From the NCBI RefSeq assembly GCF_028473145.1, contig NZ_CP092370.1, positions 930,001 to 994,000 on the forward strand: a stretch of 64,000 nucleotides of DNA. The letters are read 5' to 3'. This stretch comes from Flavobacterium sp. CBA20B-1 (lineage in GTDB: Bacteria > Bacteroidota > Bacteroidia > Flavobacteriales > Flavobacteriaceae). A program made the translations under genes and the position numbers. Shown here piece after piece: positions 28,120 to 36,820 of the stretch. Numbering within the stretch: position 1 is the stretch's first letter; each line of letters begins with the position of its first letter. The notes under the pieces were generated by a model. It searched no databases and had not been told where the DNA came from. It saw nothing but the letters and a program-made list of their open reading frames with translations.

Positions 28120-29799
28120 CTACTTTGTGTATTTCTTTTTTCGTAAATAAGTAAAAATAAATCCAAAAACAGCCAATACAGCCAACGGTAAAGCCACTAT
28201 TATGATTTGAATAAAACTATAGTCGGTATAAACTTTTTCTTTATCAAGCAATGCTAATTTCACTTCTTTGGTTCGCAATTCCATCAGTCCGGTATCGTCT
28301 AACAAATAATTCACCGCATTTACCAAAAATTCTTTGTTTCCATACAAGGTGTTTGTCCATTTGTCATAACCTAGTTCCATTGGTTGATAATCTTGATCAA
28401 GCTGGTTGCGAACTACATCGCCATCGGAAATCACAATCATTTTTGTAGCTTTTCCTTCATTCAGATAACCTTCTGATTGAAAAGGAACTATGCGGTTTTT
28501 AAAGACCGATGTGAAACTTCCTTCTAACAAAACTGCCAACGGAAACGATTGCATTTTTACTTTTTTAGGATCTATTTTTTCATTAATAGTGTTTGATAAA
28601 CTCACGACACTTGGCGTTCCTACTTTAACAGAAAGCGGTGACGAAGCCAGCAATACCGTTTTTTTGATGTTGTTTTTTAAGGTATCAATACTGTTTGCAA
28701 AATCGAATTTCACTACTTCGATATTTTTTACAATTGGATGATTGGATCCGCTCACTACATACGGAGCAAATTTCCAGTTAAACGTTTCGTAAACGGTTTC
28801 GCTGCCTTGCTGACCAACTGCCAGTTTTATAGGCGATCCGTATTCGTCTTTCACCAAATCAGGATTTACACGCACGCCATATTTAAAAAGCATTTCGCCC
28901 AAACTTTGATCTTTTGGATAAGCCAACATTTCGCTGCTTGGATTGTACAAACTGTCCATATCTGCTTGTACTTGATCCAACATCCAGATTGATTTACCAC
29001 CGTTCATTACAAATTGATCCAACACTTGTATTTGATTTTCATCGAAGGCTTTTGTGGGTTTTGTGATGATGGCTAAATCATAAGCTTGTAAATCTTTTAA
29101 TGTTTTTTGTGGATTTACCGCAACGCTGTCTAACGTAAAAGGTGCAATAAAATAACTATCTTTTAAGGTGCGCAAAAAATCGGCAATGTACACATCATTG
29201 GGTTCGCCAATTCCTTTAATAATGGCTATTTTTTTAGACTTTTCAGTATTCACTTTATAGATTGCCTCAGTAATTGCATATTCTAAATGTTGCACAGAAG
29301 ATGCTATTTTTTCTTCGGTTGAAGCACTCATCATGCCTTTTAGCAATTGTATTTTTGCATGGTTTTCACCTTTGGTTGCCACTGCCCACGGAAAAACCAT
29401 TTCTTGCGACTGTTTGCCTTTGTCGTTCACCGAAATATTTATGGGTTTCATACCGTTTGCATACAGTTGTTCTGCCATTTGTGTAGCTTCGTTTTCGTTG
29501 GCTAGTGGGTTTACAAAAATAAAATTAACCGCACTGTTATATGCCTGAAACTCTTCTAATAACTGCTTGGTTTCGGTTTGAAGTTTGCGCAATTCCGCAG
29601 GAAAATCTCCTTCTAAATACACATCAATAAAAACGGGTTCGTTTACCTTATCAAGTATGTTTTTAGTAGTTTCGGATAATGTATAGCGTTTGTCTGAAGT
29701 TAAATCAAAGCGATGATACACATATCCTCCTACAATATTTAAAACAATCAATGCAATTGCAATGCCTAAAAACGACTGAATTCTTTTACTATTTTTCAT
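28120..29799 (-). CDS. gldG: Gliding motility ABC transporter auxiliary protein GldG
   Basis: GldG works with GldA and GldF as an ABC-type complex needed for gliding in Flavobacterium johnsoniae. The 559-residue protein has an N-terminal transmembrane helix (SFLGIAIALIVLNIVGGYVY), a large periplasmic region of the DUF4350/Gld-type fold (about 35-520) with the segment YRFDLTSDKRYTLSETTKNIL at its start, and a C-terminal transmembrane helix (IIIVALPLAVLAVFGFIFTYL) with a basic tail. It overlaps gldF by a TAATG junction. The ATPase gene gldA is not in this window. Confidence 0.93.
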   Translation of the reverse strand: MKNSKRIQSFLGIAIALIVLNIVGGYVYHRFDLTSDKRYTLSETTKNILDKVNEPVFIDVYLEGDFPAELRKLQTETKQLLEEFQAYNSAVNFIFVNPLANENEATQMAEQLYANGMKPINISVNDKGKQSQEMVFPWAVATKGENHAKIQLLKGMMSASTEEKIASSVQHLEYAITEAIYKVNTEKSKKIAIIKGIGEPNDVYIADFLRTLKDSYFIAPFTLDSVAVNPQKTLKDLQAYDLAIITKPTKAFDENQIQVLDQFVMNGGKSIWMLDQVQADMDSLYNPSSEMLAYPKDQSLGEMLFKYGVRVNPDLVKDEYGSPIKLAVGQQGSETVYETFNWKFAPYVVSGSNHPIVKNIEVVKFDFANSIDTLKNNIKKTVLLASSPLSVKVGTPSVVSLSNTINEKIDPKKVKMQSFPLAVLLEGSFTSVFKNRIVPFQSEGYLNEGKATKMIVISDGDVVRNQLDQDYQPMELGYDKWTNTLYGNKEFLVNAVNYLLDDTGLMELRTKEVKLALLDKEKVYTDYSFIQIIIVALPLAVLAVFGFIFTYLRKKKYTK

Positions 29800-30524
29800 T
29801 ATTTACGCACGCTTTTAAGGTTAAACACAGTTGCCATTAAAAAGAAAATAGTTAATGATACAAAATAAATAACATCTCGGGTATCAATTACCCCTCTACT
29901 CATACTTTTAAAATGATAGCTCATTCCCACTTTTTCTATTAAGGTTGCCGATGATTTGAACAATTCTGCTAATTGATCAAACCCCATATACAAAACAAAG
30001 CAAATGACTACTGCTGTAATAAACGCTACAATTTGATTTTCAGATAACGACGAACAAAAAATACCGATACTCGTGTAAGCAGCCATTAAAAACAATAATC
30101 CCAAATAAGAACCAATGGTACTGCCCATATCCATATTTCCTGCCGGCAAACCATACGGATTTAATATGATGATGTATAAAAGCGTTGGTAAAATAGCGAT
30201 AACAACCAACAAAAAAGCACCAAAAAACTTACCAGTAACGATTTGGTTTAAACTCAATGGTTTGGTTACCAATAATTCAATAGTTCCTTGTTTGCGCTCG
30301 TCTGAAATACTTTTCATGGTAATTGCCGGAATCAACAAAAGCAAAACCAACGGTGCTAGTTGAAAAAACGGGGTTAAATCATTATAGCCGCTTTGCAGAA
30401 TGTTATAAGATCCGTCAACAATCCACAGAAAAATTCCATTTAAAATTAAAAATACGGCGATAACCAAATAGCCGGTAAGCGAACCAAAAAACGATTTGAT
30501 TTCTCTTAATAACAATGCTTTCAT
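29799..30524 (-). CDS. gldF: Gliding motility ABC transporter permease GldF
   Basis: GldF is the inner-membrane permease of the GldAFG transporter. It has 241 residues and six transmembrane helices. The family signature SISDERKQGTIELLVTKPLSLNQIVTGKF between TM2 and TM3 is the ABC-2 coupling region. It precedes gldG with a coupled TAATG junction. With porQ further along, it marks the organism as having the Bacteroidota gliding/T9SS equipment. Confidence 0.94.
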   Translation of the reverse strand: MKALLLREIKSFFGSLTGYLVIAVFLILNGIFLWIVDGSYNILQSGYNDLTPFFQLAPLVLLLLIPAITMKSISDERKQGTIELLVTKPLSLNQIVTGKFFGAFLLVVIAILPTLLYIIILNPYGLPAGNMDMGSTIGSYLGLLFLMAAYTSIGIFCSSLSENQIVAFITAVVICFVLYMGFDQLAELFKSSATLIEKVGMSYHFKSMSRGVIDTRDVIYFVSLTIFFLMATVFNLKSVRK

Positions 30525-30581
30525 TCTATAAATTCAATTTAATAGTGTAAAGGTGGTAAAATTTATGCAATTTTGAACAAA

Positions 30582-30878
30582 TCAATCCAATGTAACCAAT
30601 TTATCAACGCTCCACGCTTGGGGTTTATCATTAAAAAATGCTTTTGTAAAAGCCCAAACCTCTTTAAAAAGCTCGGAATTTCGATACTTTTCTAAATCTT
30701 CCTCTTCATTCCAAATAGAATATGTGAAAAAGATACTTGGATTGCTTTTATCTTGATAAAGCTCTAAAAAATTGTTTCCTGGAAAATTTCTTATATCGTT
30801 TTTAACACTGTGAAAGCTCTCTAAAAACAACGGAATCTTCTCTTCGTGAAAACTCATTTTAACTATTCTTACAAACAT
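30582..30878 (-). CDS. Antibiotic biosynthesis monooxygenase (ABM)-fold protein
   Basis: A single dimeric alpha+beta barrel domain of 98 residues with the usual pattern: MFVRIVKMSF strand, a helix carrying FLESFHSVKNDIRNFPGN, then FLELYQDKSNPSIFFTYSIWNEEEDLEKYRNSE and a C-terminal strand. Proteins of this type include quinol and heme-degrading monooxygenases, but most are of unknown role and no catalytic residue can be singled out here. It starts eight bases after the SAM hydrolase stop codon, so both genes are probably in one transcript. Confidence 0.8.
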   Translation of the reverse strand: MFVRIVKMSFHEEKIPLFLESFHSVKNDIRNFPGNNFLELYQDKSNPSIFFTYSIWNEEEDLEKYRNSELFKEVWAFTKAFFNDKPQAWSVDKLVTLD

Positions 30879-30886
30879 ATCTTTAT

Positions 30887-31711
30887 TTATTCGGTAAATT
30901 CAATAATTACGGTGTCGCGGTATGACACACCAAACAAGCTTTTGGCATTGCCCACATTTTCTAAATCAGACTTATATATTGCCATTTGCAAAAAACCCAA
31001 ATCATTAAAAATAAACAACATATCGCCTTCAAATTCGCGCAACGACTTGTTTTCTGTATTAAAATCACCATAAAAAGCATTAATGCGGTTAATGCGGTAT
31101 CTTTTGGCAGCAATTTCAAACTTTCGTTCTTTCCGAACACGTTCAAACAGTTCCTTGGTAATATTGGTAACAGCGTTTCCGTAATGGTCAATATAAATCA
31201 CAGAACCTTTAATGGCGTTTTCGTCGTCTGCAACTTTTGGGCGCAATTCCACCAACAATTCGCAATCGTTATAATCGATTGGAGCACCTAATTCCTTAAA
31301 AGGTTCCTTGTTTAAAATACGTTCTGCCACATGATTGTAAAGCGAAATGGTATCCGAACAAAAATCGGGTATTTTTAAATCAATAATTTCAATCGCATCT
31401 TCGGCAGAAGCCAATAGCGTAATGGTACCATTGTTGGCCGTTAAAATATAGTGACCGTTTAATTTTGCAAGCAAAAACGATGTTTGATCAAACATTTCTG
31501 CTTCCACCAAAACCATGTGAATAGTACCTTTCGGAAAATTATTATATGCCCCATAAAGCACATAACTTGCGTTGGCAATATTGTAAAAATCAATACAATG
31601 CGAAATATCAACTATTTGAACCAACGGCATGCGCGATAAAATTTTACCTTTAACCGCTGCAACAAAATGATCTTTTATACCGTAATCTGTTGTTAATGTA
31701 ATAATTGACAT
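30887..31711 (-). CDS. S-adenosyl-L-methionine hydrolase (DUF62 / SAM hydroxide adenosyltransferase)
   Basis: Members of the chlorinase/fluorinase fold use water to split SAM into adenosine and methionine. The 274-residue chain has the N-terminal domain start ITLTTDYGIKDHFVAAVKG (catalytic Asp in TDYG), then the ANNGTITLL loop, and the C-terminal domain motif YIDHYGNAVTNI with the Asn that binds the adenosine. A plain hydrolase, not a halogenase, is expected in Bacteroidota. The ABM gene follows it and phoH lies on the other strand. Confidence 0.88.
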   Translation of the reverse strand: MSIITLTTDYGIKDHFVAAVKGKILSRMPLVQIVDISHCIDFYNIANASYVLYGAYNNFPKGTIHMVLVEAEMFDQTSFLLAKLNGHYILTANNGTITLLASAEDAIEIIDLKIPDFCSDTISLYNHVAERILNKEPFKELGAPIDYNDCELLVELRPKVADDENAIKGSVIYIDHYGNAVTNITKELFERVRKERKFEIAAKRYRINRINAFYGDFNTENKSLREFEGDMLFIFNDLGFLQMAIYKSDLENVGNAKSLFGVSYRDTVIIEFTE

Positions 31712-31787
31712 TCGCTTTTTTTGTTAGTGTTTTTTGTTTTTTTTTATTAGATTTGATATATGCAAAACTAATTATTTTAATTAAACA

Positions 31788-31796
31788 ATGTAGCTT
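31788..31796 (+). promoter_or_regulatory. Start-stop mini-ORF immediately before phoH
   Basis: ATGTAG (31788-31793) is a start codon followed directly by a stop, in the same frame as phoH and three bases before its TTG start. It could hold or recycle ribosomes there. Confidence 0.3.
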
Positions 31797-32801
31797 TTGA
31801 ACGAAAGAATCATAGAATTAGAACACATTACCCCGAAAGATTTTTGGGGTCCGCAAGATATACATTTAGAGGTGATTAAAAAGCTGTATCCAAAACTAAA
31901 AATAGTAGCCCGCGGAACTACCATGAAAATTTTTGGCGAAGCTGAAATTTTGGATCAGTTTGAAACGCGTTTTGAACGTATTTTAAAGTATTACGATAAA
32001 TACAACCAGCTCAACGAAAACATTATTGAACGATTGATTTTAGATGATGTTCCGCAACGAATGGATAAATCAGATGAAATTTTGGTGCACGGTTTGGGTG
32101 GAAAGCTCATTAAAGCCACCACACCTAATCAGCAGAAGTTGGTCGATTTGGTTTTTAAAAACGATATGGTTTTTGCCATTGGTCCTGCGGGAACCGGTAA
32201 AACCTACACCGGAGTTGCTTTGGCGGTAAAAGCGTTGAAAGAAAAGCAGGTAAAGCGCATTATTTTGACCCGCCCAGCAGTTGAAGCCGGCGAAAATTTA
32301 GGTTTTTTACCGGGCGATATGAAGGAAAAACTCGATCCGTACATGCAGCCCTTATATGATGCTTTGCGCGATATGTTGCCACCAACCACCTTAGAAGATT
32401 ACTTGTTAAAAGGAATTATACAAATTGCGCCTTTGGCATTTATGCGCGGACGTACGTTGGACAATGCTTTTGTGATTTTAGACGAAGCCCAAAACACCAC
32501 CCACAGCCAAATGAAAATGTTTTTAACGCGTATGGGTAAAAATGCCAAGTTTATCATTACGGGCGATCCTGGTCAGGTTGATTTACCACGAAAAGTAACA
32601 TCGGGGTTGCGTGAAGCCTTACGAATTTTAGAAGGTGTAGAAGGTATTGGTTTTGTGTTTTTAGACGATAAAGATATTGTGCGCCACCGTTTGGTTAAGA
32701 AAATTGTGGAAGCCTACAAAAAGGTTGAAACTGCCAACGAGTTTGCATCACATCAAAATTATTATCAGAATAATCAAAATACAGAAAATCCGACGAGTTA
32801 G
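31797..32801 (+). CDS. phoH: PhoH family ATPase
   Basis: PhoH-like proteins are cytosolic NTPases linked to RNA metabolism and phosphate stress. The 334-residue protein has an N-terminal KH-like part (about 1-110) and the ATPase domain: Walker A GPAGTGKTYTGVALAVKAL (near residue 130), LTRPAVEAGENLGFLPGD, and Walker B VILDEAQNTTHSQMKMFLTR. The start is TTG at 31797 (protein MNERIIELEHITPKDFWG), because an in-frame stop lies three bases upstream and homologues begin with the same NERIIEL residues. The stop codon falls in the loop of the terminator. Confidence 0.92.
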   Translation: MNERIIELEHITPKDFWGPQDIHLEVIKKLYPKLKIVARGTTMKIFGEAEILDQFETRFERILKYYDKYNQLNENIIERLILDDVPQRMDKSDEILVHGLGGKLIKATTPNQQKLVDLVFKNDMVFAIGPAGTGKTYTGVALAVKALKEKQVKRIILTRPAVEAGENLGFLPGDMKEKLDPYMQPLYDALRDMLPPTTLEDYLLKGIIQIAPLAFMRGRTLDNAFVILDEAQNTTHSQMKMFLTRMGKNAKFIITGDPGQVDLPRKVTSGLREALRILEGVEGIGFVFLDDKDIVRHRLVKKIVEAYKKVETANEFASHQNYYQNNQNTENPTS

Positions 32802-32812
32802 TCGGATTTTTT
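32785..32812 (+). terminator. Terminator overlapping the phoH stop codon
   Basis: AAAATCCGAC and GTCGGATTTT form a perfect 10-bp stem; the TAG stop (32799-32801) lies at the loop edge, so ribosomes finishing translation cover half of the hairpin. Confidence 0.85.
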
Positions 32813-32834
32813 GTTTAATTATAGATTACTTTTA

Positions 32835-33338
32835 TTAATATTCACAATTATATGAATATCCAATCATTATAGATCCTAAATAAGTATTCACTTCTTGTTT
32901 GATAGGGTTTGGTTTCATACCTGTTGTTAGAAAATATTCACAATACCTATTTTTATAACTTTGATTATATGAGAAATAAAAAGGGTCTCCTATAATCATT
33001 TCTATTGGATTTTCTTTATAAAAATTTGAATTAGAGTCAATAATTCCTTTGATATAGTTAGTTTTATCAAAAACTAATTCTAAACAATTATTTTTAATAC
33101 TTGTTAAATCTAATAACTTCATATCTTCTTTTAGATTAACAAACACATAATGACTAAACTCATTCTCCTCCTTTACAATTAAATTCATCTTATGAATTGT
33201 CCCAAATAATATATAATCTTTATTTTCTAGAAGATAATACAATTCATTCTCAATTTTGTCAATGTTATCACTGAAATAAGTAATATTTTGCGAATAACAA
33301 TTTATTGAGATGAGAAATATTAAAAATACCCTTTTCAT
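32835..33338 (-). CDS. Secreted hypothetical protein
   Basis: A 167-residue protein with a signal peptide (MKRVFLIFLISINCYSQ, cleavage after YSQ). The body is beta-rich, with aromatic residues and a FYFSYNQSYKNRYCEYF segment; three cysteines are scattered along the mature part. No family is recognised. Its ATG directly adjoins the end of ytxJ upstream, so they are one transcript, but no bacillithiol-related role is evident. Confidence 0.65.
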   Translation of the reverse strand: MKRVFLIFLISINCYSQNITYFSDNIDKIENELYYLLENKDYILFGTIHKMNLIVKEENEFSHYVFVNLKEDMKLLDLTSIKNNCLELVFDKTNYIKGIIDSNSNFYKENPIEMIIGDPFYFSYNQSYKNRYCEYFLTTGMKPNPIKQEVNTYLGSIMIGYSYNCEY

Positions 33339-33668
33339 TTAAACCAACTTCATCAAAACATTCGCATCAATACTTTCGTGCGATGTATGATATATAACTA
33401 TACCATCTTTAATCAACAAAATTTGTGGCGATTGATGTTCCACTTTAAATACTTCAGCAATCTCATTAGAGATGTTTCTGTAAGCAATCAAATCTAAATA
33501 ATAGGCATCCATCACATTCTGCAATGAAAAATCGCTTTCAAAATTCTTTAACGCCATTTTACTGATGATGCAACGCGTGCTGTGTTTGAAAATCAAAACA
33601 GGTTTGTTCCAAGATTCGTTAATTATTTGATCAATTTGATCTATATGTTCTAAAACCTTCCAATTCAT
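33339..33668 (-). CDS. ytxJ: Bacillithiol-system redox protein YtxJ (monothiol bacilliredoxin-like)
   Basis: YtxJ is a small thioredoxin-fold protein found with bacillithiol. This one has 109 residues. The active-site segment is FKHSTRCIISKMALKNFE, with a single Cys in the TRCIIS position (TCPIS in Bacillus). SPQILLIKDGIVIYHTSHESI is the thioredoxin-fold cis-proline region. It is expected to reduce bacillithiol-protein mixed disulfides. bshA, the first bacillithiol enzyme, lies near the right end of this window, which supports the assignment. Confidence 0.85.
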   Translation of the reverse strand: MNWKVLEHIDQIDQIINESWNKPVLIFKHSTRCIISKMALKNFESDFSLQNVMDAYYLDLIAYRNISNEIAEVFKVEHQSPQILLIKDGIVIYHTSHESIDANVLMKLV

Positions 33669-33804
33669 TTTTGTAAATTTAATCTCAAATATACGTCAAT
33701 TTATCCTATTTGATAACTTTCGTAAAAGCTTAAAAACGTCATTTTGTCATTTTCACCCTACTTAAAACACTCAAAACAAGACAAATAGTCATTAAATAAC
33801 ATTT

Positions 33805-33820
33805 GGAACACCGTTTGAAA
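33805..33820 (+). promoter_or_regulatory. Candidate sigma-54-type promoter of clpB
   Basis: TGGAACACCGTTTGAA matches the -24/-12 consensus TGGNAYRNNNNTTGCW except for A in place of C. The spacing is right, and the site is 38 bases before the ATG. No TAnnTTTG element is seen in this leader. This is inference. Confidence 0.35.
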
Positions 33821-33857
33821 AGTAGATATCAACAACACAACCATAAAAATTAAAAAA

Positions 33858-36443
33858 ATGAACTTAAATAATTTTACAATAAAATCGCAGGAAGTATTGC
33901 AACAAGCTCAGGTTTTAGTACAAACTTTTGGGCAACAACAAATAGAAAACGAACATCTTTTAAAAGCCATTTTAGAGGTCGATGAAAACGTAACACCTTT
34001 TATCTTAAAAAAAGTCGGTATAAATATCGATCAATTAAAATCGCAAAACGATCAAATTATTGAGTCGTTTCCAAGGGTCGAAGGTGCGCAGATTGGCTTG
34101 TCGCGTGCGGCTGGAAATGCTTTGAATGAAGCACAAGTCATCGCCAAAAAAATGAACGATGAATATGTATCCATCGAACATTTATTTTTGTCAATTTTTA
34201 AATCGAACAGTAAAATTGCATCGTTTCTAAAAACAGGCGGAGCCACCGAAAAACAAATAGAAGCTGCAGTTACGGAACTACGCAAAGGCGAACGCGTAAC
34301 GTCGGCATCAGCAGAAGAAACCTACAACTCTTTGAATAAATACGCCAAAAATCTAAATGAATTGGCAAACAGCGGAAAACTGGATCCGGTGATTGGGCGT
34401 GATGAAGAAATTCGTCGAGTTTTACAGATTTTAACACGCCGTTCTAAAAACAACCCTATGTTAATTGGTGAACCAGGTGTTGGTAAAACCGCAATTGCCG
34501 AAGGTTTAGCACACCGAATTGTTCAGGGCGATGTACCTGAAAACTTGAAAGATAAAATGGTTTTTTCACTAGATATGGGTGCCTTAATTGCCGGAGCAAA
34601 ATACAAAGGTGAATTTGAAGAACGCTTGAAATCGGTGGTGAAAGAAGTAACTTCGTCAGATGGAGCTATTATTCTTTTTATCGATGAAATTCACACGCTT
34701 GTTGGTGCCGGCGGTGGCGAAGGTGCTATGGATGCAGCCAACATTTTAAAACCAGCTTTGGCTCGTGGCGAATTAAGAGCAATCGGAGCGACAACTTTAG
34801 ACGAATATCAAAAATATTTCGAGAAAGATAAAGCATTAGAACGTCGTTTTCAAAAGGTAATTATTGAAGAACCTGATACTGAAAGTGCCATTTCTATTCT
34901 TCGTGGAATTAAAGAAAAGTACGAAACACATCATAAAGTGCGTATTAAAGACGAAGCTATAATTGGGGCTGTAGAACTTTCACAGCGCTATATTTCAAAT
35001 AGATTTTTACCCGATAAAGCAATCGATTTAATGGACGAAGCGGCATCGAAAATCAGAATGGAAATCAATTCAAAACCAGAAGAATTAGATGTTTTAGACC
35101 GAAAAATCATGCAGCTTGAAATTGAAATTGAAGCGATTAAGCGTGAGAATGACGAGTTAAAACTGAAAGCTTTAGGTATTGATTTGGCAAATTTAAAAGA
35201 AGAACGCAATCAGATTTTTTCGAAATGGAAATCGGAAAAAGATGTGGTTGACAATATTCAGAATGCCAAATTAGAAATTGAAGAATACAAACTAGAAGCT
35301 GAACGCGCCGAACGCAACGGTGATTATGGTAAAGTAGCCGAAATTCGTTATGGAAAAATTCAGGATGCAGAAAACCGTTTGGCTACTTATCAAAAGCAAT
35401 TAGAAGAAAATCAAAAGGGAACTTCGCTAATCAAAGAAGAAGTTACTTACGAAGATATTGCCGAAGTGGTTGCAAAATGGACAGGTGTTCCTGTGACGAA
35501 AATGTTGCAAAGCGATCGAGAAAAGCTGTTGAATTTAGAAAACGAACTACACAAACGCGTGGTGGGTCAGGAAGAAGCAATTGAAGCCATTTCAGATGCC
35601 GTTCGTCGCAGTCGTTCCGGTTTGCAAGATCCTAAAAAACCCATCGGATCGTTCTTATTTTTGGGAACAACGGGTGTGGGTAAAACCGAATTGGCAAAAG
35701 CGTTAGCGGAATATTTGTTCGATGACGAAAACGCCATGACCCGAATTGATATGAGCGAATATTCTGAGCGTCACAGCGTGAGCAGATTGGTTGGTGCACC
35801 TCCCGGATATGTGGGTTATGATGAAGGCGGACAATTGACAGAAGCAGTTCGTAGAAGACCTTATTCGGTTATTTTGTTAGATGAAATTGAAAAAGCACAT
35901 CCTGATACTTTCAATATCTTGTTACAGGTGTTAGATGAAGGGCGATTAACCGATAATAAAGGTCGTTTGGCTGATTTTAAAAACACCATTATTATCATGA
36001 CGTCAAACATGGGAAGTGCGATCATTCAAGAACAATTTGATAATCATCCAACTGAAATTGCCGCAGAAAATGCAAAAGAAGAAGTGTTGAACCAATTAAA
36101 AACAATGGTTCGCCCGGAATTTTTAAACCGTATTGATGAAATTACAATGTTTACGCCGTTAACCAAAGGAAACATTGAACAAATTGTAGGCATACAATTA
36201 AGAGGTGTGTTCAAGATGCTGGCAAACCAACACATCACAATGGATGCAACGCCCGAAGCAATTAACTATTTAGCTAAAAAAGGTTTTGATCCGCATTTTG
36301 GTGCCCGACCGGTGAAACGAGTGATTCAACGCGAAGTTTTAAACCAGCTTTCGAAAGAAATATTAGCAGGAAAAATTAAAACCGACAGTATTATTTTGTT
36401 GGATAGTTTTGAAGATCAATTGGTTTTCAGAAACCAAGAATAA
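33858..36443 (+). CDS. clpB: ATP-dependent chaperone ClpB
   Basis: ClpB is a hexameric disaggregase that works with DnaK. The 861-residue protein has the complete layout: Clp N domain (1-145), NBD1 with Walker [16 protein letters not shown] (near 206) and the [15 protein letters not shown] segment, the long coiled middle domain (about 400-525) that separates ClpB from ClpA and ClpC, and NBD2 with [15 protein letters not shown] and the [22 protein letters not shown] pore region. The C-terminal domain carries [18 protein letters not shown]. It is preceded by an A-rich leader and followed by its own terminator. Confidence 0.96.
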   Translation: MNLNNFTIKSQEVLQQAQVLVQTFGQQQIENEHLLKAILEVDENVTPFILKKVGINIDQLKSQNDQIIESFPRVEGAQIGLSRAAGNALNEAQVIAKKMNDEYVSIEHLFLSIFKSNSKIASFLKTGGATEKQIEAAVTELRKGERVTSASAEETYNSLNKYAKNLNELANSGKLDPVIGRDEEIRRVLQILTRRSKNNPMLIGEPGVGKTAIAEGLAHRIVQGDVPENLKDKMVFSLDMGALIAGAKYKGEFEERLKSVVKEVTSSDGAIILFIDEIHTLVGAGGGEGAMDAANILKPALARGELRAIGATTLDEYQKYFEKDKALERRFQKVIIEEPDTESAISILRGIKEKYETHHKVRIKDEAIIGAVELSQRYISNRFLPDKAIDLMDEAASKIRMEINSKPEELDVLDRKIMQLEIEIEAIKRENDELKLKALGIDLANLKEERNQIFSKWKSEKDVVDNIQNAKLEIEEYKLEAERAERNGDYGKVAEIRYGKIQDAENRLATYQKQLEENQKGTSLIKEEVTYEDIAEVVAKWTGVPVTKMLQSDREKLLNLENELHKRVVGQEEAIEAISDAVRRSRSGLQDPKKPIGSFLFLGTTGVGKTELAKALAEYLFDDENAMTRIDMSEYSERHSVSRLVGAPPGYVGYDEGGQLTEAVRRRPYSVILLDEIEKAHPDTFNILLQVLDEGRLTDNKGRLADFKNTIIIMTSNMGSAIIQEQFDNHPTEIAAENAKEEVLNQLKTMVRPEFLNRIDEITMFTPLTKGNIEQIVGIQLRGVFKMLANQHITMDATPEAINYLAKKGFDPHFGARPVKRVIQREVLNQLSKEILAGKIKTDSIILLDSFEDQLVFRNQE

Positions 36444-36448
36444 ACAAT

Positions 36449-36479
36449 AAAAAGTGTCTTAAATTAAGGCACTTTTTGT
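36449..36479 (+). terminator. Terminator after clpB
   Basis: AAAAAGTGTCTT pairs with AAGGCACTTTTT (one T-G wobble), just past the clpB stop. Confidence 0.8.
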
Positions 36480-36522
36480 TTTTTTATACAAATATATTCC
36501 CTATCTTACCAATAAAAAAACT

Positions 36523-36783
36523 ATGGAACATGTAGAAATTTTTGCAGGAAGCGCTATTATGGCAATGGCGGTAAAAAACACTTTAGAAGAAAACAATATT
36601 GGTTATATTGAACGCAACGATATTGAGTCAGCCATCACCGCAGGTTTTGGTTCAGCTGATAAAGCAGTGCATATTTTTGTTTTGGAAACAGATGAAGAAA
36701 AAGCCCGTTACGCTTTAGCCGAAACCAATTTTGACGATATTGATGAAGTGGGCGATTTAATCGACGATACAAGCGAAGAATAA
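36523..36783 (+). CDS. DUF2007 small protein
   Basis: This 86-residue protein fits DUF2007, sometimes called a putative signal-transducing protein. The EIFAGSAIMAMAVKNTLEENNIGYIERND segment is a ferredoxin-like alpha/beta unit, and the C-terminal tail is strongly acidic (about 11 Asp/Glu in the last 20 residues). Such proteins often bind PII-like partners or have no known role. It stands alone between two terminators, convergent with ettA. Confidence 0.8.
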   Translation: MEHVEIFAGSAIMAMAVKNTLEENNIGYIERNDIESAITAGFGSADKAVHIFVLETDEEKARYALAETNFDDIDEVGDLIDDTSEE

Positions 36784-36784
36784 A

Positions 36785-36812
36785 AAAAAGCTGTTCTCAT
36801 GAACAGCTTTTT
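36785..36812. terminator. Bidirectional terminator between the DUF2007 gene and ettA
   Basis: AAAAAGCTGTTC and GAACAGCTTTTT form a perfect 12-bp stem around a four-base loop. Confidence 0.9.
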
Positions 36813-36820
36813 AATTTTAA

